Source: Meandrina meandrites (lineage: Eukaryota > Cnidaria > Anthozoa > Scleractinia > Meandrinidae). From it: 64,000 bases of DNA. Position numbers and translations under genes: made by a program. Positions 12,983-25,026 of this stretch are shown here, in pieces. The stretch spans positions 14,913,840 through 14,977,839 of the forward strand of contig OY855915.1 in the NCBI GenBank assembly GCA_963693305.1, given 5' to 3'. Each line of letters begins with the position of its first letter. Positions within the stretch are counted from its first letter, which is position 1. The notes under the pieces are model-generated. The model was not told the origin of the DNA, made no database searches, and saw nothing but the letters and a program-made list of their open reading frames with translations.

Positions 12983-13418
12983 TTAAGTGATAAATACAAA
13001 AACAATTGAAGCAAGGAGTTCCAACACTTCAGACTGAGTTTGCATTGAGTGTCCAGGCTTTATTATGTTGTCACTTGTGGTTTGATGTTATTCCTGGACA
13101 GTTGAATCAGACTTGGGGGCAGTTTTTTAAGCTAAGACCGTTTCAACCTATTTTCATGGTTACTGATTACTAATAATCAGATGTAAGTACTGCTGGTGCT
13201 ACTGTCATCTTTTTGTGCATTATCATTATTAATAAATTTAAAAAAATCTTGGCATTTGAGCCTCAGCATTTTATGTTTTCTCACATTTAGAGGTTGAGTC
13301 TAAAATGTCGCTTGAGACATTTCCTTGCAAAAGCCAACAGACACAAGCACATTAATTTAGTGTTCCCTTCTCAACTTTTGTTTGAGGTTACTGGCAGAAT
13401 TTGGCCTTCAGTTTTTAA

Positions 13419-14190
13419 GGCCCGGTTCAAACGTCGATCTTTTCATGTACCGAACCTAATACCCGCAATTAAGGACATGAAGAGATCGACATTTGAATCA
13501 ATTAAGTTCAACAGATGTAATTTGGGTCGACTCCAGAATTAAGTTCGACATGGCCAGTCGGTCAGATTGACTGTGGAGCGACTCCGATTCAAACGTCGAA
13601 CTTTTCATGTACCGAACCTAATGCATAAATTATGCTAATGCATTTGTAAATATAAGAAGGTTTGTGATTGGCGAGTGAGCTGTCATGGAAGCGGTCATGC
13701 ATAACATTTAGGGGCGACGAAACGCTCTGGATTGCTGCAATAATCAAGATTGTGCGCTTTCCAACGTTCATACTCTGCATTATCGGATTGCATTCGTGTC
13801 CTGTTTCGTCTTTTGCTTTTAAATATCTCTTAAATAAAAGGAAACAAAAAACATGTCTTAGACCGGGAGCTAAAGGTAGCAGTTAAATTGATCGATACTG
13901 AACAAATTTAACCTATTAACTGAAGCCTGGCGACTGTATTTCAAAAACTGCTGTTTGTATTTCATTTTAAACAACAAGGAGATATGCTCTTCAATTAAAC
14001 AGTGTTCTTATTCTTTGCATTAAAAGTGTGCAACTGGAGAAGTCATTGTTTTCCTCTGGTCGCCGAATGAGTTCTGACTCGGCACATGAACAGTTCGACG
14101 TTTGAATCAACCAGCCGAACTTAATTATTTGGGTCGACCCAAATAGGTATTAAGTTCAGGTCATGAAAAGTTCAATGTTTGAACCGGGCC
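13419..14190. mobile_element. Harbinger-like MITE
   Basis: TAA at 13416-13418 is repeated at 14191-14193. The ends GGCCCGGTTCAAACGTCGA and the inverse of TCAATGTTTGAACCGGGCC pair over about 45 bases. A three-base TWA duplication and ends starting GG are the hallmarks of PIF/Harbinger elements. A subterminal stretch (CTTTTCATGTACCGAACCTAAT) is repeated at about 13440 and 13601. No transposase frame was seen in the 772 bases. Confidence 0.72.
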
Positions 14191-14193
14191 TAA

Positions 14194-15880
14194 GATGTTT
14201 TAACATTTTAGAGACTCCTCAAGTTGGGAAGCGGTCTTAATACAGTTTACGACTGTTCAAGCCATCTTAGTGTTGTTGTTGTTGTTGATTTTGTTACTCA
14301 TTCCAAATAATTATGTTGGCCAAGTCATGTTAACTTATCTTAAGTGCTTGAGTTTTTTGGAGGCTGTAAGTGATTATTTGACTGTTGACAATGGCTGTTA
14401 ACATTTGTAGATCATCTTATTAATTAGCACAGTCTTAGAAATGATGCAAAACTCTCATTTAATTGTTTTTCAACTAGCATAACATCTCTGTGAGATCTGA
14501 AAATCCTTCAGTAAAACTCCTATAAATATTTTGTCGAAAAATCCTATAAAGTTCCTAATATTTTTGCTCCTGTGCTCCTATTTTTCCTATATATTTTTGA
14601 GGAAAATGGCTGGGATGTATGCAAATGACTGAAAGCTTTATCAATTAGGCAACAACTCGCCAGGCAGGAGGTTCAAGTCCACATTAGGTCAAACTTATTT
14701 TTCAATGAATTTTGTACTGAATTTTTCCATTTTATTATTTATTAGTGGAAGGTGCGACCTTCTAGGGGGGTCTGGGGGCATGCTCCCCCGGGAAACTTTT
14801 AAAATCAGAGCCTCTAAGAGTGCATTTCCTGCATTCTGGGGCAAGAATTAGATCATTTTCGACAGAACCATACATGCTCTATCTTCCAGCTTTTTATTCA
14901 ACAGTTTTAATTATCTTGGAGACAAAATAGTTGTCAAACGCAAATTTTTAGTCCCCAGATTGCAAAATCAAACAGGGCCTTAGTTCAAAAGTGTTTAAAA
15001 TCATTTCAAAGAATTTAATCCAAAAAAGGACTGAATACATAAATATTCAAAAGGAACAACAAAACAATCTTATCACTAGCTTAACACAAACACAATTTAT
15101 AAGATTTTGTGGCCACTATCGAAGGAATCAACAAGAGACACAATCCATAGGCATACATGACGTGCTCCAGGGCTTACAAAGCATTATAGGGCGATTTCAG
15201 ACATGGTCAGCTTTTTGCAAGTTTTCCGATGTGATAGAATCTTTTACAGCAAAGGAAGAGGATGGATTGACTTCTTTCTTCTTTTGGATTTTTTAGAAGC
15301 AAAGATCTTCTGACATAACTTTCTGGAAGGGCACAATGTCTGAGGAAATGTCCGTTTATATTCATCGTCAACACACAGAAACGTAGTTGCCATTTTGGCG
15401 ACTAAAGCAGAATTTTTATGGAACGTTAGTCGCATTCATTTGGCGACCGTATCAGTCGCAATTACGAGCCCTGCAGTCGAAATATTTTAACCAAGAATTA
15501 TGGCAAGTTTCTTTTGTGTTAAACGAATTTAATGTTGGCCGATTTGCGGTTCATTGTGGCAAATTATTTATCATGCTCATTGGTAAAATTTGAGTAAGTT
15601 GTTAATCAAAGTAGGCGGCGAAAACGCGTGGAGTACCCGGCGAGTTTCGCCGGCTGCCGGCCCTTATTGAAAACCCTGAGTAAGCTGTGTAGCGTTAGAA
15701 ATACATGTAAAGGGTCGCTTTTGCATAAGAAATGCAGAACCGATTTAAATGAAATACATTCAGTTCGAAACCTTTGATTCAATAAATGTTCTTGTGATTG
15801 ATGTGAAACACACTCTGAAACCCATGGTAAATAGAACTTGCAAATCTAGTAAGATTTCAATAGCTTATACGTTGTACATG
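14194..15880. other. TMBIM6 intron, no gene seen
   Basis: Intronic sequence without splice-bordered exons. A frame at 14991-15296 (101 residues) shows no domain or neighbouring exon that I recognise and is left uncalled. Confidence 0.5.
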
Positions 15881-15882
15881 TA

Positions 15883-17469
15883 CAGTCGACTCCTGATAAC
15901 TCGAACCCTCGCTAGCTCGAACCTCGCGTTAAATGCAATTTTACTGTCACGTCAGTAAAATATAGTTAATGGAACGTGACGCTCGTAATCAGTAAGCCTT
16001 TCATGGCGGCGTTGTTTTCAATTAAGCTATTGTGTAGGCAAGCTCCCAAGGCCAAGCAGACTCTGAGATACATTGTATTCTAGCTCGAACATTATGGCTT
16101 TGTTACCTCTAGCAGATTATAACGATCGATAGCATTGGCCAAGAATATTAAAGCACTATTCATGGCTAAGAGTGTTCATGTGTAATGCTAAGCTGTCCAC
16201 TAGTACAGCTCTTTCTACTGGCTTTCCCAGCAGACAAGCGTCTAGCTATAAAAGCTCAAACAAACTGTTCAGAGTTCACTTTGGTGTTCTGTTGTACAGC
16301 GCAGTTAGCACTTGCTATACTATTGTTAAAAGTTTTCCCTCCCTCCCTCCCTTTGGAGAAGAGGTTGGTTTGCTATTTGTTATTGTAATAAACTTGGGTC
16401 ACTCCTGTGTGGTGCGGTTAAGTCTGTGCAGCGACTTCCCCCAAGCGTCTTGGCTACGTTGCCTATGAATATCGCCCGCTACCAATACTCTTGTCCGATC
16501 CAGCACGTGCTGTCTTGCAGTCAGCTCGTAGTGCTGGGGAGATAAGTGAGGTTCTTGTGTCACGCAATCTCCGGAAGTCGCACAGGCTTACCTAACGCAA
16601 GGCAGTGCTCCCCCATTAACGCCAACTTGGGTCATTGTTTGTTTTAATTAGTAATTTGCGTGATAAGCAAACAACAAGTCACGATTAGACTATTTTGAAA
16701 GGAACAGTTACATTAACTTGAACCAAAATCGATTTCCCGTGATTTTCCGTCATACATTTACTGTAATTTTACCCTCAGTAACTCGAACCCTCGATAACTC
16801 GAACCTCCTGCTAACTCGAACCAATTTTCGTTTCCCTTCAGGTCATTTTCCATACAATTTTACCCTCGATAACTCGCTCCATGTTTGTCAATACGTGACA
16901 AGTTAAAACAAACAGTGTACTGTAGACCAAAACATTGTGAAGCAGCCGAGTATTAATTGTTTGTCTTTTTTTTTTCATTACACAAAACGTGTACAGTCTA
17001 CTTTTGGTTTGGGTTGATACGGATTCTTTCAAATTCAATGTTAGAAAACTTTCAAGGATAATCGATAGTAATAGATAAGTTGAGAAGTGTCAGGGTGTAT
17101 TATGACTACTCTGTATTTCTCGAAAAAGTAACTCACATGGACTCGGTAGCTAGTAGCCCAACATTGTTCTTTTGAAACCTGCACAGTTCCCAGTACCTGT
17201 ACTTCTTCTGCTGCTTTGCTTTGTTTTGTTTCGTGTTACGTTATGTTCTGATTTATACAGTAATCTTGGGAGTAATGTGTTGTTCTATTTTCACTTGACT
17301 CCTATACAGTTAAATGTGGTTAAAATGTACATTGTATGAATCAAATACAGTGAACACCGTTTTTTACATATTTTCGGTCATTTGTTCTCAACTCTCGATA
17401 ACTAAAACTCCCGATAACTCGAACCATTTTCAATTTCCCTTGAAGGTTTGAGTTATCGGGAGTCGACTG
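15883..17469. mobile_element. Non-autonomous pogo/Tigger-like element
   Basis: A TA dinucleotide flanks each side (15881-15882 and 17470-17471). The left end CAGTCGACTCCTGATAACTC and the right end GAGTTATCGGGAGTCGACTG are inverted. The motif GATAACTCGAACC recurs near both ends and again at about 16776-16820. TA duplication with CAGTCGACTCCCGATAACTCG-type ends fits pogo/Tigger elements of the Tc1/mariner group. No DDE transposase was found in its 1.59 kb. Confidence 0.68.
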
Positions 17470-17574
17470 TATAATCATATTTCTGGTGTGCCTACGATTC
17501 TCAAATGCCAAATTTGAGTTGATCAGTGCTCGGATCATGCAATAGGCTGTGCAGAGATACATGTATGGCCAGAA

Positions 17575-17962
17575 ATGAACACATTATGAAAAATTCCAAA
17601 ATTTTTCAAGGGACTAAGCTGCAAGAATTGATTGAGGAATATAAATGAGGTTGAATGTGGGTCCTCAACAAAACTGCAAATTTTACAAAATTTAAAAATT
17701 GCAAAATTTTGCACAAATTGATAGATAAATATAAATGAGGTTAAAGCAGGGTCCTTGGCAAAACTGCTAATATTACAAAATTTGCGAAAATCATGAAAAT
17801 TGCAAAAATCATGAAGTTTGCAGGAGGGCCCTTGACAAAACTGCAAATTTTGCTGAAATCGAGAAAATTGCCAAAAATCACAAAATTTTGCAAAATCATT
17901 AGGCAAACATAAATGAAGTGTGAGAAGGGCCCTTAATGAAACTGCAAATTTTTTACAAAATT
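17575..17962 (-). repeat. Degenerate minisatellite, about 90-bp period
   Basis: Four diverged units, each carrying GGGYCCTNNNNAAACTGC followed by TTTNCAAAAT, at about 17656, 17748, 17825 and 17924. A 155-codon minus-strand frame (17535-18002) runs through it with Phe/Cys/Lys-rich periodic sequence. I treat it as a by-product of the repeat rather than a gene. Confidence 0.55.
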
Positions 17963-18086
17963 TGCAGTTGACTCTCCTTAGCAGATCAGTTATTCCACGC
18001 ACTCAAGGCTTACAAAATTACTGTATTTACCATAATTTTGCACTTCAACACAATATTTTTTTCTACAGTTCTGATCTGGATTACAG

Positions 18087-18146
18087 TTGAATCCAGATAA
18101 CTCAAACCTTGAAGGGAAATCGAAAAAGGTTCAAGTTACTGAGGGT
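18087..18146. mobile_element. Fragment of pogo-like element end
   Basis: ATCCAGATAACTCAAACC followed by GGTTCAAGTTACTGAGGGT resembles the terminal motif of the 15883-17469 element. It is cut at the TTAA (18147-18150) where the next MITE begins, so the pogo-like fragment was the insertion target. Confidence 0.45.
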
Positions 18147-18150
18147 TTAA

Positions 18151-18770
18151 GACGGAATCCGCCAGGACTTCGAGTAGTTATTGGACAAAATTATGTACCA
18201 AAATTATTTACACCTTATTGCAAGCTTTTGTGTTACTGCTTCAAATATCTTACCAAAAGAAATCTTTTCTAACAACACCAAACATCGAAAACCAATTTCG
18301 AAGTTCCGCTGAATTCCACTAAATCGCTTAAAAGACGTGAGCTTTTGCCTATAGCTTGTGAACTTTGAATTTCATTTCTCAGGCTCTGATAAGAAATTGT
18401 TGTACCAAAATTATTTACACCTTATTGCAAAATTTTGTGTTACTGCTTCAAATATCTTATCAAAAGAAATCTTTTCTAACAACACCAAACACCGAAAACA
18501 AATTTCGAAGTTCCACTGAATTCCACTGAATCTCTTAAAGACAATTTTACAAAATGGCTGCACGTGAGAATTTGCCTGTAGCTTGTGAACTTTGAAATTC
18601 ATTTTCTCAGACTCTGATAAGAAATTGTTGTTGGTGTTATCACGGATAATTACTTACATCTTTACCTTTTATTTAGAGTAGAAAATAACGCAATAGGATT
18701 TAAATTATTCTGGTACTCGATTTTTGTCCAACTTAAATAAATATTACTCGACTTCCTGGTGGATTCCGTC
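18151..18770. mobile_element. TTAA MITE (family 3, complete copy)
   Basis: TTAA lies on both sides (18147-18150, 18771-18774). The ends GACGGAATCCGCCAGGA and TCCTGGTGGATTCCGTC are inverted. Internally a block of about 200 bases beginning CCAAAATTATTTACACC is tandemly duplicated (about 18199 and 18405). Related fragments lie at 21707-21817 and 22275-22792. It has no coding capacity. Confidence 0.77.
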
Positions 18771-19027
18771 TTAAGTTGTTGGGATTTAAGTTGTATTTGC
18801 ATTTGCATGGGATTGCAAACATAACCACATTATAATTCATTCAGTTCTAACTGGAAGCTAGTTAACCCATCTTTATAACATTTTTTTATTCTTGGTTTGC
18901 TTGTCTCTAAGTGGCACTGTATATTGAAAAGGTGTTAATTTGAACAACTGACTAATTGTAATTTAATTATTTGTTATGATTGTAACTGCTAGCTAGATCA
19001 TGCACTGACTTTTATTACTTGTTAAAG

Positions 19028-19118
19028 GGAGGCTTTTTGTCAGTCATCGCCTCGATTGGCCTTCTGATTGCACTAGGTTTGACTCCTCATGATGGGAAGA
19101 ATCAGGCTAAAAGAATGG
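19028..19118 (+). CDS. TMBIM6: TMBIM6 exon (second membrane segment)
   Basis: Acceptor TTGTTAAAG precedes GGAGGC and donor GTAAGT follows. In phase 0 the exon reads GGFLSVIASIGLLIALGL, then TPHDGKNQAKRM and one extra G. Bax inhibitor-1 proteins have the same order here: a hydrophobic helix, then a Thr-Pro-His turn and a short charged loop ending in Lys-Arg. The trailing G joins the exon at 20340. The 7.1-kb intron before it holds four transposon-derived elements. Confidence 0.9.
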
Positions 19119-19120
19119 GT

Positions 19121-20337
19121 AAGTGCTACTGAACTTATCACTAGTAGTAATCAGCGATTAGGGGAGTGCATTCGACCTAAGATGGAGAGTCAGGTACTAG
19201 CAAAGTAGCAAGGTTGTTGGCAAACTATGCCATTTAATATGCCTCAAATGGAGCGATGAGGATGAGTGAGAGAGGAATCTCATCACACAACATTTTGGAG
19301 GAAAGATTGCGTGACGAGCCAAAAGAACATCTCTCTGCAAAATAATAATCAAGAAATGGGTTGTGTTGTTTTCGAAGGGGTTCAATAAACTGTGAAAAAA
19401 TTGTGACACTGTAGCAGTTCTTGATATGTTAAAGCAGAATTTTTCTTTGCTTGCAAGGTCTTGCAAGCTATGTTATCGTAAATTGGGTGTTGCAGAAGAA
19501 GCCATTTAACCGGACGGAAACATGATTTGTCATCATAGCAGTGATTGTTTGCCAAAGGTCAAAAAGAACCTCAAATAATGAATGGAACGGCAAATTCTCA
19601 TTGATGTCAGAATATTGTAAAACAATGTGAATAGAAGTCGCTCCTAGCACTTCATGTGACATTCACAAAGCAGAAACGTACAAAGTCATAAATGAATGGG
19701 CAATTTGCATTCATTTCTTTTACACTAAAATTCATATGGAATAGAAATGAATTCTCATGTACACGACAAATAATTATTTATTTCACTTTAGTTGTTTAAT
19801 ATATCTTTTTGCACTACACAACTTCTAAAACTCCACAGACTTCTACAAATACTTTCACTTCAATTTGAAAATAGATCGAGGCATAGCACATCAACTCACT
19901 CATTTTACATGAAATGTTAACGATTTGCAATTTTAGCTAGTTTTGTGAATCGTTTTGCATGCAAACACGCTGGTTTACCTTGCCTATAAAATGACGAATC
20001 GAGTTACTCGATTTCCACTCCTTTTACGATGTTCGGTGGCTGATTAAAACTCTTCTACCTTGGATGAAAACCCTCCAAACAGCAGCGATAACAGACCATA
20101 ACAGGACAATTTTGTCGAGAGAAATCACTCCAAACAGTAAAACAGAAGCACGTGGCATGGAGATGACGTCATTCGCCCCTGAAAAATTTTCTGGGGGGGG
20201 CAAATTGACAACGTTGTATAGTCCATAAAAGCTGGAGTATTTCTCGATTAGGGTGCGTTCTCCTTCGTCGAACGCAATTACTGGCCCAGGCTCACCTGCC
20301 TGTCTTGTTTGCAAATCTAATACTTTATTTCCTTTTT
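19121..20337. other. TMBIM6 intron, no gene seen
   Basis: 1.2 kb between two TMBIM6 exons. No repeat structure, RNA gene or additional exon was recognised. Confidence 0.6.
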
Positions 20338-20339
20338 AG

Positions 20340-20369
20340 GTATCCTTATGGGATTTGCATTTTGTACAG
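20340..20369 (+). CDS. TMBIM6: TMBIM6 30-nt micro-exon
   Basis: Acceptor TTCCTTTTTAG and donor GTAAAT flank 30 bases that, joined to the neighbouring phases, encode ILMGFAFCT between two split glycine codons. The Bax inhibitor-1 family has a G(L/I)LxGFAFxTG stretch at exactly this place, at the start of transmembrane helix 3. The next exon begins with the GLGLGP motif. Skipping it would remove ten residues in frame. The downstream intron is unusually long at 22.4 kb. Confidence 0.85.
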
Positions 20370-21706
20370 GTAAATATGAAGTATTTAATAATATTATACT
20401 TACAATACAAAAGAATAAGCCATGCTTTTATCCAGGACTTTTAAATTAGGACTTCCATTTTAAGGTATCAGTATACCCAAAAATTGAGTCCCATGCCTAA
20501 GGAAATTTGTAAGGAGCCCTTCGGGCTCCTAACATCAAAAGTTAGGAGCCCAAGCCATTCCTTTAGGAGCCCAGCCTAAAAGTTGCCATGGTTGATCCTC
20601 GGGGAGGGGGTAGGGTAGAAGAAAAAATCTAGGGGAGGGGCCTGGGGAGCAGCCCCCCCGCCTCCCATCCCTTTCCACATGCACGCACATTTTGTTTTGT
20701 CAGTAGAGCCTAGGTGAACAGAAAACTCCTTCGGACAAGATTTTTTTCTGAGAGCTTCTGAGGGTAACCTCCCTCAAATAGGTGTGTCAGAAATTCTAGC
20801 TTTCTTAACTTGAAAGTTTATTTAGCCGAGCCTCTCCTTCGATAAAACCCTTTTTACACCGAGTGGGTGACATGAACAGGAGTGTGTATATTAGAAAGTT
20901 TCTGTAGGCTTAAAATGAGTTTGAAAATCCAACCAGTATATTGTGCTGTGATGAATGTTAAAAATGTGTAAAACAAAATAAAACATTGTTTAAAAGGAGT
21001 TTTGAACGACCAAAGTTTTGAAGCAAAATCAATGAAGCATGAAGCAGCAAAATTATTATTTCACTTTTGCACAGCAAGCTCACTAAAGAACTTGAGTTAT
21101 TGTTAGTAATTAAGGTTTAACAGAACCAAGATTACAATTTAGCAGGTCTATTTGAAGGTTAAGGCAAAGGTAATAAAAAGTCAGAACACCTCTGTAAACA
21201 CTTAAATTATGATCTTTTCTACCTTTCATAATCAGTTGTCAAAAATAGGCCAGAAAAATTAAGTTGTGAAAGTTTCTAGGTTTATCAAATGAGTTGCTTA
21301 TAAAATAGATTTTAGTAGTTTTAAAAACAATTCATGTTATTCAAACTGTTATCAGCAAAGTTTTCTAGCACATTATTATTTTCAAGAGTAATGTTCTCCT
21401 TGTCACGGTTCAATGACCGAGATAAAACACCAAACAGTTCGAATGAACAAACAAACTTGATGCACAAAAAGCGGTAGCTGATAAGAATGTCACACAAAAG
21501 GCACATATTTTTTGTTGTTGTAGCACTCTCAAAAGGGAAAAAATGAAAGTTTGAGTTAAATAATAAGCTTAATTACAGTAATTCGTAAGTGTAACATCAA
21601 AACATTCTGCACATTATTTTAGGCTTGTTGAAACGGTTTTTGTATCAAGCTTTTGCAGATTAAAATTGTCATGATCAGACCTGATGCATTGATGGCCAGG
21701 AGATTG
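20370..21706. other. TMBIM6 intron with TTAGGAGCCC-type short repeats
   Basis: A short hairpin AGGAGCCCTTCGGGCTCCT occurs at about 20514 and related AGGAGCCC motifs follow to about 20575. Otherwise I see no gene or structured element. Confidence 0.5.
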
Positions 21707-21817
21707 ATAAGAAATTGTTGTTGGTGTTATCAGTGATAATTACTTACATCTTTACCTTTTATTTAGGGTAGAAAATAACGCAATAGGATTTAAATTATTC
21801 TGGTACTCGATTTTTGT
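21707..21817. mobile_element. Family-3 MITE fragment
   Basis: GATAAGAAATTGTTGTTGGTGTT through TGGTACTCGATTTTTGT matches the right part of the MITE at 18151-18770 almost base for base. Both ends are missing, so it is a truncated copy. Confidence 0.65.
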
Positions 21818-22274
21818 ACTGTCTCTGCGCATGTGCGCAGAACGCGGTCTAGACTACTAGTCACCAGATTCCACAAGGGAACTTAAATTTTGAAATTAAA
21901 AAAGGGGGGTCACCACATCTGTTTAGGAGTAGGAAGACCTTGTATTTACCACATAAGTCCTGAATAATTCCATTGCAATTACCAGCAAAGTACACGTTTT
22001 TGGTGGTAATATTTTTTTCAAACACAGAAATTGATCTGTATTCATTTTGTAAAAAGAATTTGATCGTTACACCCAAAATACGTGAAAAAATTGATAGGTC
22101 ACCGTACTCAGTGCTCCAAGCTCAAGTTTTTCAGAAGTTGCCTTTTGGCGACTTCCTTTTGTAAAATGGTCGCCACCAGAAAAATTTTAGTCGCCATAAG
22201 AAGCGTTTTTAAAGCAGGACACCTTATGTCGCCTTACATGAAGTAATACCGCAAAAAAAAAAAAAAAAAAAAAA

Positions 22275-22792
22275 GGAATCTTTTCTAACAACACCAAACA
22301 TCGAAAACCAATCTTGAAGTTCCGCTGAATTCCACTAAATCGCTTACTGAGACGCAAGCTTTTGCCTATAGCTTGTGAACATTAAAATATTTTCATTTTC
22401 TCAGGCTCTGATAAGAAATTGTTGTACCAAAATTATTTACACCTTATTGCAAACTTTTGTGTTACTGCTTCAAATATCTTATCAAAAGAAATCTTTTCTA
22501 ACAACACCAAACACCGAAAACAAATTTTGAAATTTCACTGAATTCCACTGAATCGCTTAAAGACGATTTTACAAAATGGCTGCACGTGAGAATTTCCCTA
22601 TAGCTTGTGAACTTTGAAATTCATTTTCTAAGACTCTGATAAGAAATTGTTGTTGGTGTTATCAGTGATAATTACTTACATCTTTACGTTTTATTTAGGG
22701 TAGAAAATAACGCAATAGGATTTAAATTATTCTGGTACTCGATTTTTGTCCAACTTAAATAAATATTACTCGACTTCCTGGTGGATTCCGTC
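22275..22792. mobile_element. Family-3 MITE, left-truncated copy
   Basis: It follows an A-run of about 22 bases (22253-22274) and continues nearly identically to the MITE at 18151-18770, including the internal tandem block and the terminal GGTGGATTCCGTC followed by TTAA (22793-22796). The left end is lost. Replacement of the 5' part by an A-run is unusual for a DNA element. Confidence 0.7.
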
Positions 22793-22796
22793 TTAA

Positions 22797-23992
22797 AATC
22801 GTTCGAAGAACGTTCCAACGTAGTTATTTTCGTTTGCATTGAAGAGTTTTTTTGTTGAACTGTTCCAATTATCATGCAGAAAAGTAAATAAAAGATTAAA
22901 GAAACAGGTATGGAAGATAAAAGTACAGAACAAGTTTAATTCTTGTACAGTACACTAAAATAATGGAAAGGAAATGTGGTTTGCAAAATTTATCGGCGGC
23001 TCCATGATCGAAGGCATCAAACAACACAATTAGGAGTCTGAGCAATGAGGTATCCTTAATTCAAATAGGTCATTGAAATAGTTGTAATGAAAAATTTTGT
23101 GGTCAAATTTGTTTGGCTTAGTGATTGAACTGCAAAAAAAAAATGTTGATGCGTAGCCAGCCCTGTGCATTACCCTGGTCGCCCTGTGTGGAAAATTTAG
23201 TCGCCAAATTTTATTTCCACTTGCCATGGCGACCAAAATGGTCGCAGCTTGAAGCGCTACTCGTTTACGAGAAAGCGACGATTTATTTCTCTCGCGGGCT
23301 AAGTTGCATACAAAAAAGCCGCCATTTTGTTTATGTGCGCGCGCTAATTACGCGTAAAATTCCGTGCAGAAAGGATGCGCAATGCAATACAGGGCAATGA
23401 CATTAAACATACACTGTACATACATGTACAACATCTAGTCGGTGAAAATAAACTATCATGTTTATTTTGTTTACAGTGAATACTGTGCTGATCATAGAAC
23501 GTTTTTTTCCTTTAACTTACAATTACCTTTTCTGTACATTTTGAGGCATAATTACACTTGTCTGTTGACTTAAAATCTTTCTAAATGATATTTGAATTCC
23601 AATTTCCTAATAAATTTGTTCAAGTTTCCTTGTTTTGAACTAAGCTTATTGTTATAAATGTAGTTTTTAGCAAACAGAAGGACATAGTTAAGCTTTTTTA
23701 ACATCATCTGGGATGAACTGGGGTCAGGTTCATTTGATAATTTCCCAAAGAGTAATTCAGTCCACCGTACGCAAAAAGATGGCGACTGGTACATTTACCT
23801 ATAATGCTTAGCGCGCGAAAACCGTAAAAACGGTCATAAAAACTCACAGAAACCTAGCATGAACAATGTTGTTAGTACGGGGAAGAATTTCGCAAAAACA
23901 TAGCTTTCTATGTTCCATATTGGCTGTGTTAGGTTCGCAGGGTATTGTGGTCAAATGTACCGCCGCCATCTTTTTTCTTACGGAGGATTGTG
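22797..23992. other. TMBIM6 intron, no gene seen
   Basis: No supported gene. Short motifs such as GGTCGCCA/TGGCGACC recur near 22170 and 23190-23240 and again at 15390, suggesting an unresolved dispersed repeat. Confidence 0.45.
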
Positions 23993-23996
23993 TTAA

Positions 23997-24625
23997 GGAC
24001 GTTCGCGGTAATTGTTTTTGCGCATCCTTACTGCGCACGTAACTCATGGCGCAATGTCACACCACGTCATGCATTGAGCGTGCGCGCTGAGAAAAGTTTT
24101 CAAACAAATATAGGGCTGGAAGCTGTTTCGATTACTTTGCTCACAGTTTACTCTCTCAAATGGTCGGTGACCCCCAATTTTCTTTTGACAGGCAGCTTTG
24201 CTTTGCCATTCTCGTCAAATTGTAAAGAAATGAACAAAAAGTCAATGTGGGAAGTCTACAAACTTCTAATTTTTTTGCCCACGCGGCATCAAATCTTGCC
24301 CATCTTTCAACTGACAGGTGAGTGCAAATGTGATCACCAAACGATTAGATTTTCTAAAGGAACATCACCAGTTGAATCAATTTGCTTACTATATCCCCTT
24401 AAACAATATTTAGACAAGAAAATTGCATTTCATGAATTTATTCGCATTATTTTTGGGCAAACAGACACTCTCGCCATTGTCAGAAACGAAGGCCGGTTTA
24501 TAAGATCTTTAGGTGATCTTTCGGACATCTTATCTCCGAAACGAATTCGGTGACCCCCCAATTGTTTTACAGTCATGAAAGTTTAAGAAAAAAGTCAATG
24601 TTAGAAGATTTTCACGCGAACGTCC
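23997..24625. mobile_element. TTAA MITE (family 1, copy 2)
   Basis: TTAA at 23993-23996 and 24626-24629, with ends GGACGTTCGCGG and CACGCGAACGTCC. It carries the same TCGGTGACCCCC landmark near each end as the reference copy at 12321. The open frame running through it (202 codons) begins outside the element and has no recognisable domain. I consider it fortuitous. Confidence 0.78.
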
Positions 24626-25026
24626 TTAAGTGAGTAGGAGGTGTCATTTTCCTTATTAAACCACTTATAAAAATAATTACTTCACAGAAAATTTTTTTGA
24701 CCATCAACAATGGTCAAATGAGTGGCTTATCGAGTCAGACTCCTAACAGTACACGCATGCACTATAAAATAAATAATTGTGCTCTATACCATACAGACAT
24801 AACTCCTTTTTCGTTAAAATGATTGTGTAGAAATTTAAAGTAGAATTCTCTTAGTTCATTTTGTTTATTTAGTTTATTAATTTAGGTTTTCGAAGTAGAC
24901 ATTAAATTCTATGTCACTAGTCTGCAAATCATGAGTCCATTTTCCAGGCTCCAATTTGTTTTGAAAAAACCAGTAGTAATCTTTACTCTTCATTTTCAGA
25001 AGGTTCACATTTATTGAAGATCATAG

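Larger units (their letters stand above)
12188..14628. mobile_element. Possible outer element with CCTAT-rich ends, hosting two nested MITEs
   Basis: GCATACATGTACATCCCAGCC near 12192 is mirrored by GGCTGGGATGTATGC near 14607, and both are followed inward by CCTATTTTTCC-type runs. Two complete MITEs (12321-12982 and 13419-14190) lie between. The inverted ends suggest an older 2.4-kb element, but no target duplication is clear. Confidence 0.35.

Noticed and set aside
14640..14700. tRNA-like stretch with GGTTCAAGTCC
   Set aside because: Resembles a B box, but no acceptor stem, A box or cloverleaf could be drawn.
17535..18002. 155-residue minus-strand frame rich in Phe and Cys
   Set aside because: It follows a 90-bp degenerate minisatellite and its periodic peptide mirrors the DNA repeat.
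23945..24553. 202-residue plus-strand frame
   Set aside because: It begins in intron sequence and runs through a complete TTAA MITE; no recognisable domain.
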